From Plasmopara viticola (taxonomy: Eukaryota > Oomycota > Peronosporomycetes > Peronosporales > Peronosporaceae): a DNA stretch of 64,000 bases. The stretch covers positions 124,001 through 188,000 of the forward strand of contig MBPM02000044.1 of assembly GCA_001695595.3 (NCBI GenBank). Reading direction: 5' to 3'. Positions 12,030 to 23,156 of this stretch are shown in pieces (the stretch's first letter is position 1; each line of letters opens with the position of its first letter). Position numbers and translations under genes: made by a program. The notes below the pieces were generated by a model. That model saw only the letters and a program-made list of their open reading frames with translations, was not told the origin of the DNA and did no database searches.

Positions 12030-12655
12030 GAAACTGCAGATTTCTACGGTAGCTTCAATGCTACTTGCAGGAATGTGAAATGCGTGTTCCGTACCCAGAC
12101 AACTACAAATCTTTGTACCAGGCTCGTGTGAGCAAAATCCTTGTGCCTAAAAAAACAGAGAAATGTCGTGCTGAGTATTCTGGTGGACTCTGTACCCTCC
12201 ATCTTCAGTTACAAAATCCAAGCATTGACGACCTGGGTAATAGTAACTATACTGAGTTCCGCGAGGAAGGCGCTAAAGAGTTAAACTCCACAACGACTGG
12301 TAGCGTAGGGTTCTGGACGACATGGACTTAAAAGCGAATCCAACGTCCGCGATTATCACAACGTACAGTAAAGTAGTCGGCAACGGCACATGTGCATATA
12401 TGGAGGCACTTTCAACGTTCAAAAAGGTGACGTGAGCAAACCTTAAGACAGCGAATCATGTGCTACCGCCTAGTATGGCTGCAACCACATTTTCTCGTCT
12501 GCCGCCGGCAGCTGCGAGAATTCTCCCTCTATCAGCAACCTATGTGTCAAAGAAGGCGTCATTGGGCTCGGCGAACACGAAATTGTCGAGAAGACCCGTC
12601 ATTCTTTCTATGACATTGGCCTGCGTAGCATTTTGTGGCTGTTGTCGCCAGTAGC
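12030..12655 (+). pseudogene. Relic of an unrecognised threonine/serine- and cysteine-containing gene, copy 1
   Basis: Two adjacent open frames (12065-12331 and 12460-12654) and an alternative frame at about 12030-12120 give pieces of protein-like sequence (for example NATCRNVKC and VVGNGTC). Related nucleotide sequence recurs on the minus strand at about 16860-17060 and 19140-19520. The shared tract includes a segment that reads GNGT in each copy. Frameshifts prevent a continuous product. I do not recognise the family; a secreted cysteine-containing protein is possible but unproven. Confidence 0.35.
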
Positions 12656-12972
12656 CCACTCGGAGTTAATGCCAACCTTCCTGTGTGACATGGTGCATTC
12701 TTTTAGTCACAGTGGGTTGCTTTTTGCGTATTTATCAGAACAGCGGATATACAGAGAAGATGTGTTTCGGAGGAAAAGCTTTTTTACTGACAATGCGAGC
12801 TTTTATTGCAAAAAGGACTGTTAGATTGCAAAATCAGGATTAGCTTGAAGGAATAACCACAGCCCTTACAAAATTACTATGTTGCTTTTCTTGCACACCA
12901 AAGGGTCACTGATAATCAGGAAAGATCAACAAATTTCAATTAAGCTGATTCGGTAACATTTTCATTGCTACC

Positions 12973-13779
12973 ATGCGCGGCGCATTCTACATAGCGATTG
13001 CGCTTCTTATAGTACGCAGCCGAACCGCTACAGAAACTGACCAACCTGCCATCTCACGACCATCCCTGAATGTCGTAAATCTCGGTGGTGAGGGTAGTAA
13101 GACAACACCTAGACGGTATCTTCGAGACGGCTTGGCGCTCTCTGCGGCCAATGAAGAGCGCGTAAAGGCAAATGTTTTGTCAAAGGGCGCAAAGGCGCTC
13201 GCTGCAGAGGGGGAAGACTGGCTTCGTTTGAGCTTGAGTACCGGAGGTCACAGTCATACATTAAAGTCCAAAAGAAAAGTCAATCTTTCGCCGGCGAAAA
13301 GTAAAGGCGACATCAGCAAGAAGGTGACGACGCCAAAACAACGCGTTTATAAGAGACATTTTGTGTCAATCGACCCGCGATTACCGGGATACTTGAAAGT
13401 GCACCAGACGTTTCGCAAGATTTTTGGTATGCCTCACGAAATGTCGCTGACAGAGGCGGTTTTGATGTACGGCATGGTTAACTGGAAACACGGGTCAAGT
13501 CCGGCAACCAAAAAAATTATTGACTCTCTTTTACGCTTGGCAGAGAGGTCGAATTTGGCAGACTTTGAAAGGGCGTTGGACCCCATGTTTGTGCGTATTG
13601 CGTCCCTAGAGGAGATGCAGAATGAGTATTTCCATAGTCTCCAGACCATGTACGCGAAAGTCTACGCTTTTTGCCACGCTCACCCTGCTGACTGTACAAA
13701 CAAAAAAGCGGTATCCCCGCTCGAGCGAATGATTAAGGCGCAAAGGGCTAACGTCATATTGCCTCCGGTTACACATTAG
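12973..13779 (+). CDS. Secreted RXLR-EER effector, 268 aa
   Basis: Intact single-exon gene. Residues 1-20 form a signal peptide (MRGA start, hydrophobic core about 4-14), with cleavage likely near residue 20-22. RYLR is at 48-51 and EER at 61-63, the spacing expected for host-targeted oomycete effectors. A lysine-rich stretch with KSKRK (about residues 90-110) could act as a nuclear signal. The C-terminal half is predicted helical, with a conserved MVNW, a conserved YAKVYAFC and a second cysteine before TNKK. The W and Y spacing suggests a WY-type fold, but this is inference. The ATG follows a TTTCATTGCTACC context shared with the copy at 14926. RXLR proteins are generally secreted from haustoria and act in plant cells; the host target is unknown. 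Confidence 0.92.
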   Translation: MRGAFYIAIALLIVRSRTATETDQPAISRPSLNVVNLGGEGSKTTPRRYLRDGLALSAANEERVKANVLSKGAKALAAEGEDWLRLSLSTGGHSHTLKSKRKVNLSPAKSKGDISKKVTTPKQRVYKRHFVSIDPRLPGYLKVHQTFRKIFGMPHEMSLTEAVLMYGMVNWKHGSSPATKKIIDSLLRLAERSNLADFERALDPMFVRIASLEEMQNEYFHSLQTMYAKVYAFCHAHPADCTNKKAVSPLERMIKAQRANVILPPVTH

Positions 13780-14163
13780 AGCAAGTGTTGCGTGGACGTC
13801 GTTTCAGAATAAGGACAACTGATATACTTAACTTTCCAAACGAATGCACAGGATAGATAAGCTTCTTGGATAAAAGATGGCACGCTCCAGAGTCCGAAGC
13901 CTACACGTGCGCAAAACTGTGTTCAATTGCTACCGTGTGAGTCTAGTGTTACGGCCAGTTATCTTGCCGCAAAAACAAAAAAATTGACGCGACTCTAAAT
14001 AATTGCTTCATTTGCCATTACACCATTGTTATTAAAAATTGCCATACGAAGTGCACATCGAATGGCAAGCTGTTAAAAAAATTTCTAGTTTGGTATAAAT
14101 GTACATTTCTTATTAAGAGTTCACTTTCTAAGATAAATTGATTTCTTTAATGTATCTATTCCA

Positions 14164-14467
14164 CCCTCCTTCCAAGCGCGGGGGCTAAATGCTCGCGCGC
14201 TTCGGGCAGGTGCCATCGGGCATCTGCAGGTCTTTAACGAGTCTCACCCTCGATGCGACGGTCTCCAGCACCAGAGCGCCACCTGGGCTCTTACCAAGTC
14301 AGAGCTAAGCAAAATAATGGAAGACCCTCACGACCTCGGTGCTGGCTGCACTGCCCGCCGAACGAGACCCGACGTATGCGGACACTACTCTATGCCGTGG
14401 ACTAGCCAGACTGAGCCTAGCACGTGCATAACTTGGCAACGCGATAACGTAATACAATACAATACAA
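14164..14467 (+). mobile_element. Short non-autonomous LINE derivative, copy B
   Basis: About 304 bp with a perfect 11 bp target-site duplication, TATCTATTCCA (14153-14163 and 14468-14478). Its 5' end lacks roughly the first 20-30 bases seen in copies A and D. It ends in AATAC repeats. The paralogous flank at about 10910-10950 lacks the insertion, which confirms the boundaries. The internal structure matches copies A and C. Confidence 0.88.
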
Positions 14468-14925
14468 TATCTATTCCATGTCTTATTATCTTATAGCTAT
14501 TTTCTTGCTAGGTGCTGTGTGGTCGCGCAACGTATAACAGCACACCGAAAATGGATTGCCTGCCTGAACTTTTTAATAGATCGTTTGACCATTTCCCAAT
14601 TGTCGGCCGCGGTTTGCGCTTCGAGATTTTGGTATGTGTTGATTATACTGGGCGGATGCCATCGCATTCTAGACAACTATATGCGATGCACTTCTATTAC
14701 AAAGAGTGATGAAACCTATATTTTTTATTTTAAAAATATAGTTCATACGTCGATCTGACACCTTTACGCCATAAAAGCTTAATTCTATGTAATTTTTATT
14801 GGTATAATCAAAGTTTTTGGCATATAATAGCATTTTATTTGTCGTGGCACCATTTGCAATTAAAGGGACACTGATTATCAGCAAATCTTGAATTTAACTG
14901 ATTTAGTAACATTTTCATTGCTACC

Positions 14926-15726
14926 TTGCGCGGCGCATTCTACATAACGATTGCGCCTCTTATAGTACGTAGCCGAACCTCTACAGAAATTAACCAAACT
15001 GGCGTTTTAGAATCATACCCGAACGTCGTGGCTATCGGTGGTGAGGGTACTAAAACCACACCCAAACGGTATCTTCGAGACGGCTTGGCACTCTCGGCCA
15101 ATGAAGAGCGCGTAAAGGCGAATGTCTTGTCAAAGAGCGCAAAGGCGCTCGCTGCAGAGGGGGAAGACTGGCTTCGGTTGAGCTTGAGTACCCGTGGTCC
15201 CAGTCATACGCCAAAATCCAAGAGAAAAGTCAATCTGAAAAGTAAAGGCGGCATCAGCAAGAAGGTGACGACTTTGAAACATCACGTTTATAATAGGCCG
15301 ATAAGGCCATCGGACCCGCGATTGCCGGAATACTTGAATATACACCAGAAATTTCTAAACATTCCTGGTATGCCTCACGAATTGTCGCTGTCAGAGGCGG
15401 TAGTGATGTATGGCATGGTTAACTGGAAAGATGGGTCAGGTCCATCAACCAATAAAGTCGAAGAAAATCTTTTACGTTTGGCGGGTAGATCGAATATTTC
15501 AGCAGACTTGAAAAGGGCGTTGGACCCAATGTTTGTGCTGATTGCGTCAACCCAGAAAGAGATGCGAGATGAGTATTTCTGGAAACTTCGGGCCATGTAC
15601 GCGAAAGTCTATGCTTTTTGCCGCGCCAATCGTGCTGAGTGTACCAATAAAAGCCCGCTCTCCCCACTCGAGCCAAAGCGTAAGGTGCAAAAAACCAAAG
15701 TTCAATTGCCTCTGTTTAAGAGCTAG
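14926..15726 (+). pseudogene. RXLR-EER effector copy with its start codon changed to TTG
   Basis: The frame is otherwise complete (266 codons), ending at TAG 15724-15726. It carries the same signal-peptide region, RYLR, EER, basic middle and paired cysteines as its neighbours, and no internal stops. The codon aligned with the ATG of the other copies is TTG (14926-14928) in an otherwise conserved upstream context, and no in-frame ATG lies near it. Without the normal start the signal peptide would be lost, so I call it a probable pseudogene. Initiation at the near-cognate TTG cannot be excluded, and the intact frame suggests the change is recent. Confidence 0.85.
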
Positions 15727-16859
15727 AGCAAGTGTTGCATAAAGCTACGGAACAATCCGATTGATTGAAATGACCTTCTTTGGACAATGCACAGGATGGG
15801 TAAAGAAGGTAAAAGGTCTTGACTGACGGCAGCACACTTTGACTAAAAAGCTTTACGTTCACGGGATTTGGATGTAATTGTCACTGTGTGAGTGTATTAA
15901 GGCTTAGGCATTATTACTGATACAGTTATTTTGCTTGCCGCAAATACGAGATTTTTTGCTACATTGAACAAGTACTCTATTTGCGTCTTCCGATACGGTA
16001 TTGTTTTGCCTTTACTTCCCAGATTTTTTTCGTGGGAATATTGAAAAAAATCAACAAATTTAAGTAAGCTTTCTAGTGCTTACTAGTCGCTGTGTTCTCT
16101 TGAGCGAGAACACCCGCTACTATTTTTTTCACGACGAAGTTAATCAATGGACTTGGAGCTTGAACAAACCTCTGAGACGTGAACAATGACAATGAAAGAA
16201 CATATCCGTGTCCCCTTCAAGCTGACCAACGCGGAACGTCCTAAATAGATCAGACGTTTATGGAATTCAAGAGTGATTAATTTTGATATAATGGTGGCCA
16301 CTGTATGTATAAGAAGGCTTTGAGTTTTTCGGGTGCGACGATCAAAACGAATTTGTCTAGGACGTGACAGGGTCACAGGAATGCGTATTGAAATATTTTA
16401 AATCTGCCTCCGAAAATGCATATACTTCCGGTCATCAACTACCACCCACGAGGTTTTGTGACAGCTCCACGACAAATTGCACTTCATATGGCAACAAGTT
16501 TGTAACTTTCGTACTCCAACAACTTTTCGAGTTGCTATTCGGTTGTGCATATAGTAACGATGCACATACTTATACAGAACCACCTTTGCAAGATCAATCG
16601 ATTGATATAATGCAATGGATGCATTTCTTATCATCCTGTACCTTTTTCCTAGCAAGACGTTGTGTGATCAAGTAAAGTGAAAGAGCACGTCGTAATTCAA
16701 ATCCACATCTACGCGGGTAGACTGTCTACCTGAATCTTTTGGACAGATCGTGCGACCTTTTCGCCATTTGTCGGACGCGCAAATTGTGCTCTTGCAGAGA
16801 CCTCTGGTATCCGCATCCTTAAGGATGCGATGCGATGACCTCGAAAGGAAGCTCGCAGC
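15727..16859. other. Effector spacer, no gene recognised
   Basis: The sequence just after the stop keeps short similarity to the flanks of the other effectors (GCAAGTGTTGC after the stop codon). Farther on I see only unsupported short frames. The segment at about 16730-16860 resembles flank sequences at 11010-11120 and 14560-14700. Confidence 0.4.
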
Positions 16860-17059
16860 TAACGAGCACACAGTGCAGATCCAAGAGTAGAGAGTGCGGT
16901 CGAGGCTATACTAAGCGGTAGCACATGCTTTTCTGTGTTTGTAACCTTTAGAGTTAGTCGACGTGAGCTTTCATCCGTTAAATCCGCCTCCATATCTGCT
17001 TTTGTGCCGTTGCTTGCTACCTTACTGCAGGTTGCGATCAGCATAGACGTACTGTTCAC
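16859..17059 (-). pseudogene. Relic of the same unrecognised gene, copy 2
   Basis: A 66-codon minus-strand frame rich in serine, threonine and alanine, with a SNGTKADMEA stretch. It aligns with the relic at 12330-12500 at nucleotide level. It has no clear start context and is interrupted on both sides. A piece of the same family recurs at 19299-19517. Confidence 0.3.
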
Positions 17060-17829
17060 GTTCGCATCCTATCCGTCAGGTGCTTGATTGATCCTTTTGC
17101 CTCGTACCTAAAATCGCGGAGAGATTTAGCTGCTATAACCCCTACAGATAATACCGACCAAATTGTCGATGTCTGCCCATGGCACAGAGTCCGTTCCCTC
17201 GTTTTCTCAGCACAAAGCTTTGAGCTGGGGTACATATACCAGTACTTGTCTGGATACGAAGCACGCTATTCTAATTTCTGCAAGTTACCATTAGATACAT
17301 ATCCAACTCCCCGGTCTGCACATTTTAGCCTCGCCTGAGGATGCATTGCAATTTTTCGGCAACTCGCTGCCTTTATCGGTGCCCCTGTTGCTACAAATGT
17401 GCCATGCTCAAGTGGAGTGTGACTCTCGAAGTATATAAAAGTATACAGCCTCGATCCTTTCTTTAAAGGTGGACAGGTATCGCTTGTACTCTCTGTGCCA
17501 AAGTATTCTATCACCTCGCACACGCACCTGCAACGAGGTGACAACTGTCATGTGCCAGTCACCATTGCTACTTTAAATGTCTTGATGATTACTTAGCATT
17601 TAAACGCCAAGGTTTTGTCTATGTCGGCGGATGACACTGATCCTAGAGTTGTCGAGCAGTCAGAGGGACTGTGGAAGGTGTTGCGTCTTTCGACACCATC
17701 ATTGTTGAGGTGCGCCGCTGAGCTTTGAAGAATAAGCACCGCACACCTTAAAAATGGCACATTATTGCTTAAAAATGCTGAAATTTTTGCTACCTTCGTG
17801 ATCATATCATTGAGAAAAACGTAATTGCC
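17060..17829. other. Spacer between effectors with duplicated segments
   Basis: About 17260-17470 is distantly similar to 19680-19960, and about 17540-17720 is similar to 11700-11920. These are repeated spacers of the effector cluster. No gene is supported. Confidence 0.4.
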
Positions 17830-18636
17830 CTAGCTTTTGAATAGAGGCAATAAGGCTTTGGTCTGTTGCACTTTGATCTTTTTTTCGAGCGGGGAGACCG
17901 CTCTCTTGTTCGTACACGCACTAGGGTGAGCGTGGCAAAAAGTGTAGACTTTCGCGTACATGGTGTGAAGTCTATGGAGATACTCCTTCCGCATCTCCTC
18001 TTGGGGCGCAAGCCGCATAAACATTGGGCCCAACGCATTTTCAAAGTCTTCCCATTTCGACCTCTCCATCAAACGTAAAAGAGGCTTATTGTTCTTTTTG
18101 GTTCCTGGCTTTGACGCCACTTTCCGATTAACCATGCCATACATCACTACCGCCTCTGTCAGCGACATTTCGCGAGGCATACCAGGAATTTTAAGAAATG
18201 TCTGGTGAATTTGCAAGTATTCAGGTAATCGGGGGTCGTCTGCCTGAACTCGTTTATCATAATTGCGTTTATTTATAGACGTCGACTTCTTGCGGATGCC
18301 GCTTTGCCTTTTGGCCGGCGAAAGGTTGACTTTTCGCTTGGACTTTGGCGTATGACTGTGACCACCGATACTCAAGCTCAGACGAAGCCAGTCCTCCGTC
18401 TCTGCAGCGAGCGTCTTTGCGCTTTTTGACAAAACATTTGCCTTCACGCGCTCTTCATTGGCCGCAGAGTGCGCCAAGCCGTCTCGAAGATACCGTTTAG
18501 GTGTTGTTCTAGTATCTTCACCCCCGATAGCCACGACGTTCAGGTATGGTTCTGAAATGTCAGTCGGGTCAATTTCTGTAGCTGTACGGCTGCGTACTAC
18601 AAGAAGCGCGATCGCTATGTAGAATGCGCCGCGCAT
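17830..18636 (-). CDS. Secreted RXLR-EER effector, 268 aa, opposite strand
   Basis: Intact single-exon paralogue and the only one on the minus strand. The open frame extends 24 codons further upstream, but the ATG at 18636 starts the conserved MRGAFYIAIALL signal peptide, so I choose it. RYLR and EER occupy the same positions as in the 12973 copy. The middle region is basic. The conserved tryptophan of the MVNW block is replaced: the sequence reads MVNRK. The C-terminal cysteine pair is kept. The divergent C-terminal half next to a conserved N-terminus is typical of effector paralogues under diversifying pressure. Confidence 0.92.
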   Translation of the reverse strand: MRGAFYIAIALLVVRSRTATEIDPTDISEPYLNVVAIGGEDTRTTPKRYLRDGLAHSAANEERVKANVLSKSAKTLAAETEDWLRLSLSIGGHSHTPKSKRKVNLSPAKRQSGIRKKSTSINKRNYDKRVQADDPRLPEYLQIHQTFLKIPGMPREMSLTEAVVMYGMVNRKVASKPGTKKNNKPLLRLMERSKWEDFENALGPMFMRLAPQEEMRKEYLHRLHTMYAKVYTFCHAHPSACTNKRAVSPLEKKIKVQQTKALLPLFKS

Positions 18637-18709
18637 GGTGGTAATGGAAATTTTGCTAAATCGAGAAATTAACTTAATGATAAAAGTGGAATTGATCGTC
18701 ACCATCACA

Positions 18710-20256
18710 AATTCGCTAAATCAAACTTGTTAGTGTTAAAGCGTATTGATTTGTGTTTACTTTGGATTATTCTTCGCGCATACGTCTCATTTAAGTCTGT
18801 GCAGCACTCTGAAACTGGCAAAGCGGTATTTTACAGCCATAGGTGGTGACGCCCTGATATGTTTGTAGCGTCAGATGGATACGTGGTATCATTGCGATTA
18901 TTACCGCCTTCTGTAACACAGTAAAACTTAAGACATTTAAGTGTGGCCACTGTTAGCGACGCGTGTGATTCAAATGTTGCTTCATAGACTGTAAAAATGA
19001 CAAGAAAGTAGGGCCGTAAGTTTTTTTGGAGATTTTACTCCTGATTGCATAATCTGTCGCCCTCGTTTACAATGATCGCTCTTATTGTTAGTAGAGAAGG
19101 TTACTGCGAAAAAAAAGTTGCTAACAAAGATGAAAGACGGTAGACTTACGAAAGGCTACTGGCGACAGCAGCCACAAGACCTACGAGCACCGACGCCACT
19201 AAAATTATGACGTGTCTACTCGACGATTTCGTGTATAACGAGAAGACTGAAGGAGCGACCCTCGCTGCCGACGGCGGCAAACAAGCACACAGTGCAGATC
19301 AGAAAGTGAAGAGTGGGTTGCAGACACACTGAGCAGTAGCATATGCTTCGCTGTTTATGTAGCATTTGGGGTTGATCAACGTTGTGCCGTTGCCGGCTAT
19401 TTTATTGTATATCGTAGCCATCGCGAACATACGGTTCGGGTCCGCATCCTCATTGTCCATCCGCCTGCTACTATTTGTGGCTATGATCTGATTACAACTT
19501 AATAATTCCAATAGCACACATCGGTAATACCGACCAGGTCGTCAGTTTTCAAGTAAACCAGTCAGTTTCTTTCAATTAAACCTGCTTAGACGCTTATGGC
19601 ACGAGTCCACCTCCAGCACATCCCTCTTCTGTACTCATAGCATAAACCTTTTGCGCACCAGTAAAAATAAAAAAATGTGATATCCCATGCTTTTCAAATT
19701 TCTGCAGGTTGTTGCCCACCACCAAATCTAGCTACCGTCCAAACTGGCAATTTTTTGGCAAATCGCTGCGCACTTGGCGCCACTTATCAAGATTGTGCAT
19801 TTTCGGATAGGCCACCGCCTCTTGCGCATGAGCCCACTACAAAACAATATACTTTTCGTACAGGTCATAGCATTTGCAAACTAAGAGTACGTATTCAACG
19901 AACACAATTACATTTTCATGGTGCAGCTATCTTTTATTGCGACTACGTTGAAAGGCTACCAGTTTAGACATACAAGGACATCACCCGTAGTTGGCAAATC
20001 CTGCTGAGCCATTTTTAAAGAGCTATATAGACTCGAATTAGCCGCCTTAAGACATGAATACACTGAGCTACGGAGTGGACCATTTTGTCACATTCAATAC
20101 AGATTTCGGTGGTATATTTTGCGGGCTATACTTTCTGTATATTCCATAGAAAAACAACAAAGTACAAAATCCACAATTATAGACAGATTCGAAACCTGGC
20201 AAACAATTACTTTTGATCAAGTCAAAAACTGATCCAGGAAAATTTCAATTGCCATC
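18710..20256. pseudogene. Effector spacer with relic copy 3 of the unrecognised gene
   Basis: The minus strand between about 19520 and 19140 carries the third relic. It includes a 72-codon frame (19299-19517) with a GNGT motif and several cysteines, followed by sequence matching the second frame of the 12.4 kb copy. The remainder (18710-19140 and 19530-20256) shows no gene. The last 50 bases before 20257 contain the conserved effector leader TTTCAATTGCCATC. Confidence 0.35.
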
Positions 20257-21057
20257 ATGCGCGGCGCGTTTTACACAGCGATCGCGCTTCTTCTAGGACG
20301 CAGCCAGACAGCTACAGAAATTGACCAAACTGACGTTTCGAAACCATACCTGAACGTCGTGGCTATCGGTGGGAAGAGTACTAAAACATCACCTAAACGG
20401 TATCTTCGAGACGGCTTGGCGCACTCTGCGACCAATGAAGAGCGCGTAAAGGCAAACGTTTTGTCAAAGGACGCAATGGATCTCGCTGCAGAGGGAAAAG
20501 ACTGGCTTAGTCTCAGATTAGGTACCGTTGATCACAGTCATACGCCTCAGCTCAAGAGAAAAGTCGACCGTTTGCCGGCGATAACGCAACGCCGCATCGA
20601 GAAGAAGTTGACGACTGCAAAACAACGCGTTTATGATAGACAAGTTAAGCTAGACGACCCTCGGTATCCTGAATACTTGGAAATGCACAAGAAATTTCTT
20701 GACATTCCTAAGATGCCCCCTCGAATGTCGCTGGCAGAGGCGGTAGTGATGTATAATATGGTTAACTGGCAAAGTGGTTCGATTCCAACCGGCAAAAAAG
20801 CCACAAATCATCTCTCACATTTGGCGGGTAGGTCGCCATTGCGTGACGTGAATAAGGCGTTGGACCCAACTTTTGTGGCAAAGGCGTCCGAGGATCAGTT
20901 GCGAAATGCGTATTTTGTGAAGCTCCAGATCATGTACGCGAAAGTTTACGATTTTTGCCACAGTAACGACTGTACTAAAAAAGAATTGGTGTCCCCGCTC
21001 GAGCAAAAAGTTGAGGCGAAAGAGACCAAACTTCTGTTGCCTCTATTCAAAAACTAA
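20257..21057 (+). CDS. Secreted RXLR-EER effector, 266 aa
   Basis: Intact, and the most diverged member of the cluster. It has a signal peptide at residues 1-20, RYLR near 48, NEER near 60, a reduced basic middle, then the helical C-terminal half with MVNWQ and YAKVYDFC. The spacing between the two conserved cysteines is shorter than in the paralogues (FCHSNDC). The start codon is fixed by the conserved MRGAFY opening and by the shared TTTCAATTGCC leader. Expected to be secreted and to act in the host plant; target unknown. Confidence 0.92.
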   Translation: MRGAFYTAIALLLGRSQTATEIDQTDVSKPYLNVVAIGGKSTKTSPKRYLRDGLAHSATNEERVKANVLSKDAMDLAAEGKDWLSLRLGTVDHSHTPQLKRKVDRLPAITQRRIEKKLTTAKQRVYDRQVKLDDPRYPEYLEMHKKFLDIPKMPPRMSLAEAVVMYNMVNWQSGSIPTGKKATNHLSHLAGRSPLRDVNKALDPTFVAKASEDQLRNAYFVKLQIMYAKVYDFCHSNDCTKKELVSPLEQKVEAKETKLLLPLFKN

Positions 21058-23156
21058 AGCAAGTGTTGCACGAAGGTCGTTCCGGTGTTCAGAAGTGTTG
21101 CATTACCCATTGCATTACCTATTTTGTAGACGATGGGTAAAATGGTCAAAAAAAATACCTTAATTGATTATTACACACTTGATAAATTTGGTGCTCCTTT
21201 GAATAAACACTCAATTCGCGTCCTATGGTATGATATTTTTTAGCAGCTACCCTATCAAAGTGACCAAACATCCGAATTCTGACCAGGGAAACAATCCTGA
21301 ACAGATAGACTTCATTGTGTTTAAAAGTAGTCATCTGCAAGCTTTTTTGACGCGATCAAAAGTATCTTCTTGCTAGATCTCTCTGGTGTCTTCTTACTGT
21401 ACACAGGCAAAGGCCTTGCAATTTCGCGTTATCACCACTGTACGGGTAGAAGAAATTTAGTTGGGTTGATCACGACCTCAACTCCTTCACCTGCTATGCT
21501 TACAGAGCAGCCGAAGTTTTTAATCTTTTCTGCCGCATACATTATTCGTCGATGTTTGCATAACTTTTATTGATCCTAGTAGCCTAATAACTTATGGCCT
21601 TCGTAGCAAACAGATTTTTTTAGAGCCGTCAAAATGGGTCCGTTTTACACTAGAAAAAAATGTCTAGTTATAAGCCATCGAGGTTTTTCAAATAGTAGTT
21701 GTGGTATTACTAAACCCTCCCATGGCATGTCTTTAGGCTCACTCATCGCATCGTGAGGGGTATTTACTCTTTTCGTTCAGCTTTGATGATCGCCATCTAC
21801 CAAGCTTAGTGCACTGTACAAATAAAAGCCCGATAGTTCATTGAATATCATGTTCTTCCTTGGCATGAGTGTTTACTCAAATTTTTTAGCATTTTGTAGG
21901 CATAATTTAGTCACCACTTTCTCTTCGGTGTTCGAACACAGAATGTCGGTGATGAGTGCGAAGATTTCGCATCTCACATTACGTCACTCTTTGCCTAATC
22001 GGCGAAGAAGGCTTCAGTGGGCTCACACTGATCGCGTGCTAGTATCCATTATCGTGTGACAAAGCGGCACCAAGGAAATTCTTCTACCTGCATATTTTTT
22101 GAACTCGGAATTACCGCATTTCCATATCATCCGTGGACTTTGAGCAAAGGCGTAACTTACGCTACATCTTTGGCAAAAGTGGAAAACAAATTTCATTTTC
22201 TTAAAGGGTTCCCGTCTCTAGTAACATATCTGAGATGATTTCGGCTTATGAATAAGTTGAGAGCTCCGAGCTTTGAGCCCTTCAAGTCCTACCCACTTTG
22301 TACATTTTCATACAGTGCTCTATAAAGATTTAACGTTGTAAGTTCCGACTTTGGCTTGAATTTTCTTAGCACTGGCACATAAGCTCGTTCAGGACACAGA
22401 AAACAATGAAATTGCCTATAATCTTCACAAGCCAGCCACTTGGTAAGAGCACGAAGAACCCAAAGACTTTCATATACGTATCTTCTATCGCTTCAAGCGG
22501 AGCTATGTTGCCCACCTATAACGAAGTACCTTGTGGTCTTATGTAACCGCGGCGAATTTTTTTTCTTGTGGAGCATTCCAACCTTGATTAGATATGTTAC
22601 CCAGCCTTGATACGATATTATCTACATTAAAAACGCTACCTTTTTTTTCTTTAGCGTCTCCCGCACTTGGCAGCTGGCAAAACGTGGCTACCCGCTAAGG
22701 AAGATCTTTGAGGATTTTGCCTTCGGGAAGATAGCAACAACTTCGACAACCAACAGATTGTCTAAGGGCTATAATTGCCCAGACTCTTTTTCAAACACAC
22801 AGCAAAGGTGGTGATATGACTGGCTGTCAAATGTCTTGCTCCGTCAATCGAACGGAAGGTCGTGCGTGTTTAGCAATGACATGCCTTGAAGCTAGAAAGT
22901 CGTCTGAGCAGTGCAAGCTTTTTCTTCGAATGGTGTCCATTCTATGATCAATTTGATGGAAGCTTCAGGTACCGCGTGAGCGTAGGATTGGTATCGGGTG
23001 TGACGGGATCACCCAGCACCTTGCACAAGGGAGGCGCAGAGGAAGCTTTATGACCTTCCGAAGAGCGACCATTCACTATTTCCGGTCTAAATAGGATTGA
23101 CGTGCGCAATTCACAGAAACCAGACCTGACACCAGACTGGAAGACGTCTATTGACT
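21058..23156. other. Gene-free stretch between effectors and RFT1
   Basis: No credible coding frame is seen. The segment at about 22340-22680 is related to the right edge of the window (about 63820-63990), sharing a GCTTCAAGCGGAGCT tract and the following GTTGCCCAC. It is therefore a dispersed repeat. Oligo-T runs are frequent. Confidence 0.45.

Noticed and set aside
17830..18708. Longer 292-residue version of the minus-strand effector
   Set aside because: The extra 24 residues are not present in any paralogue and the conserved signal peptide starts at 18636.
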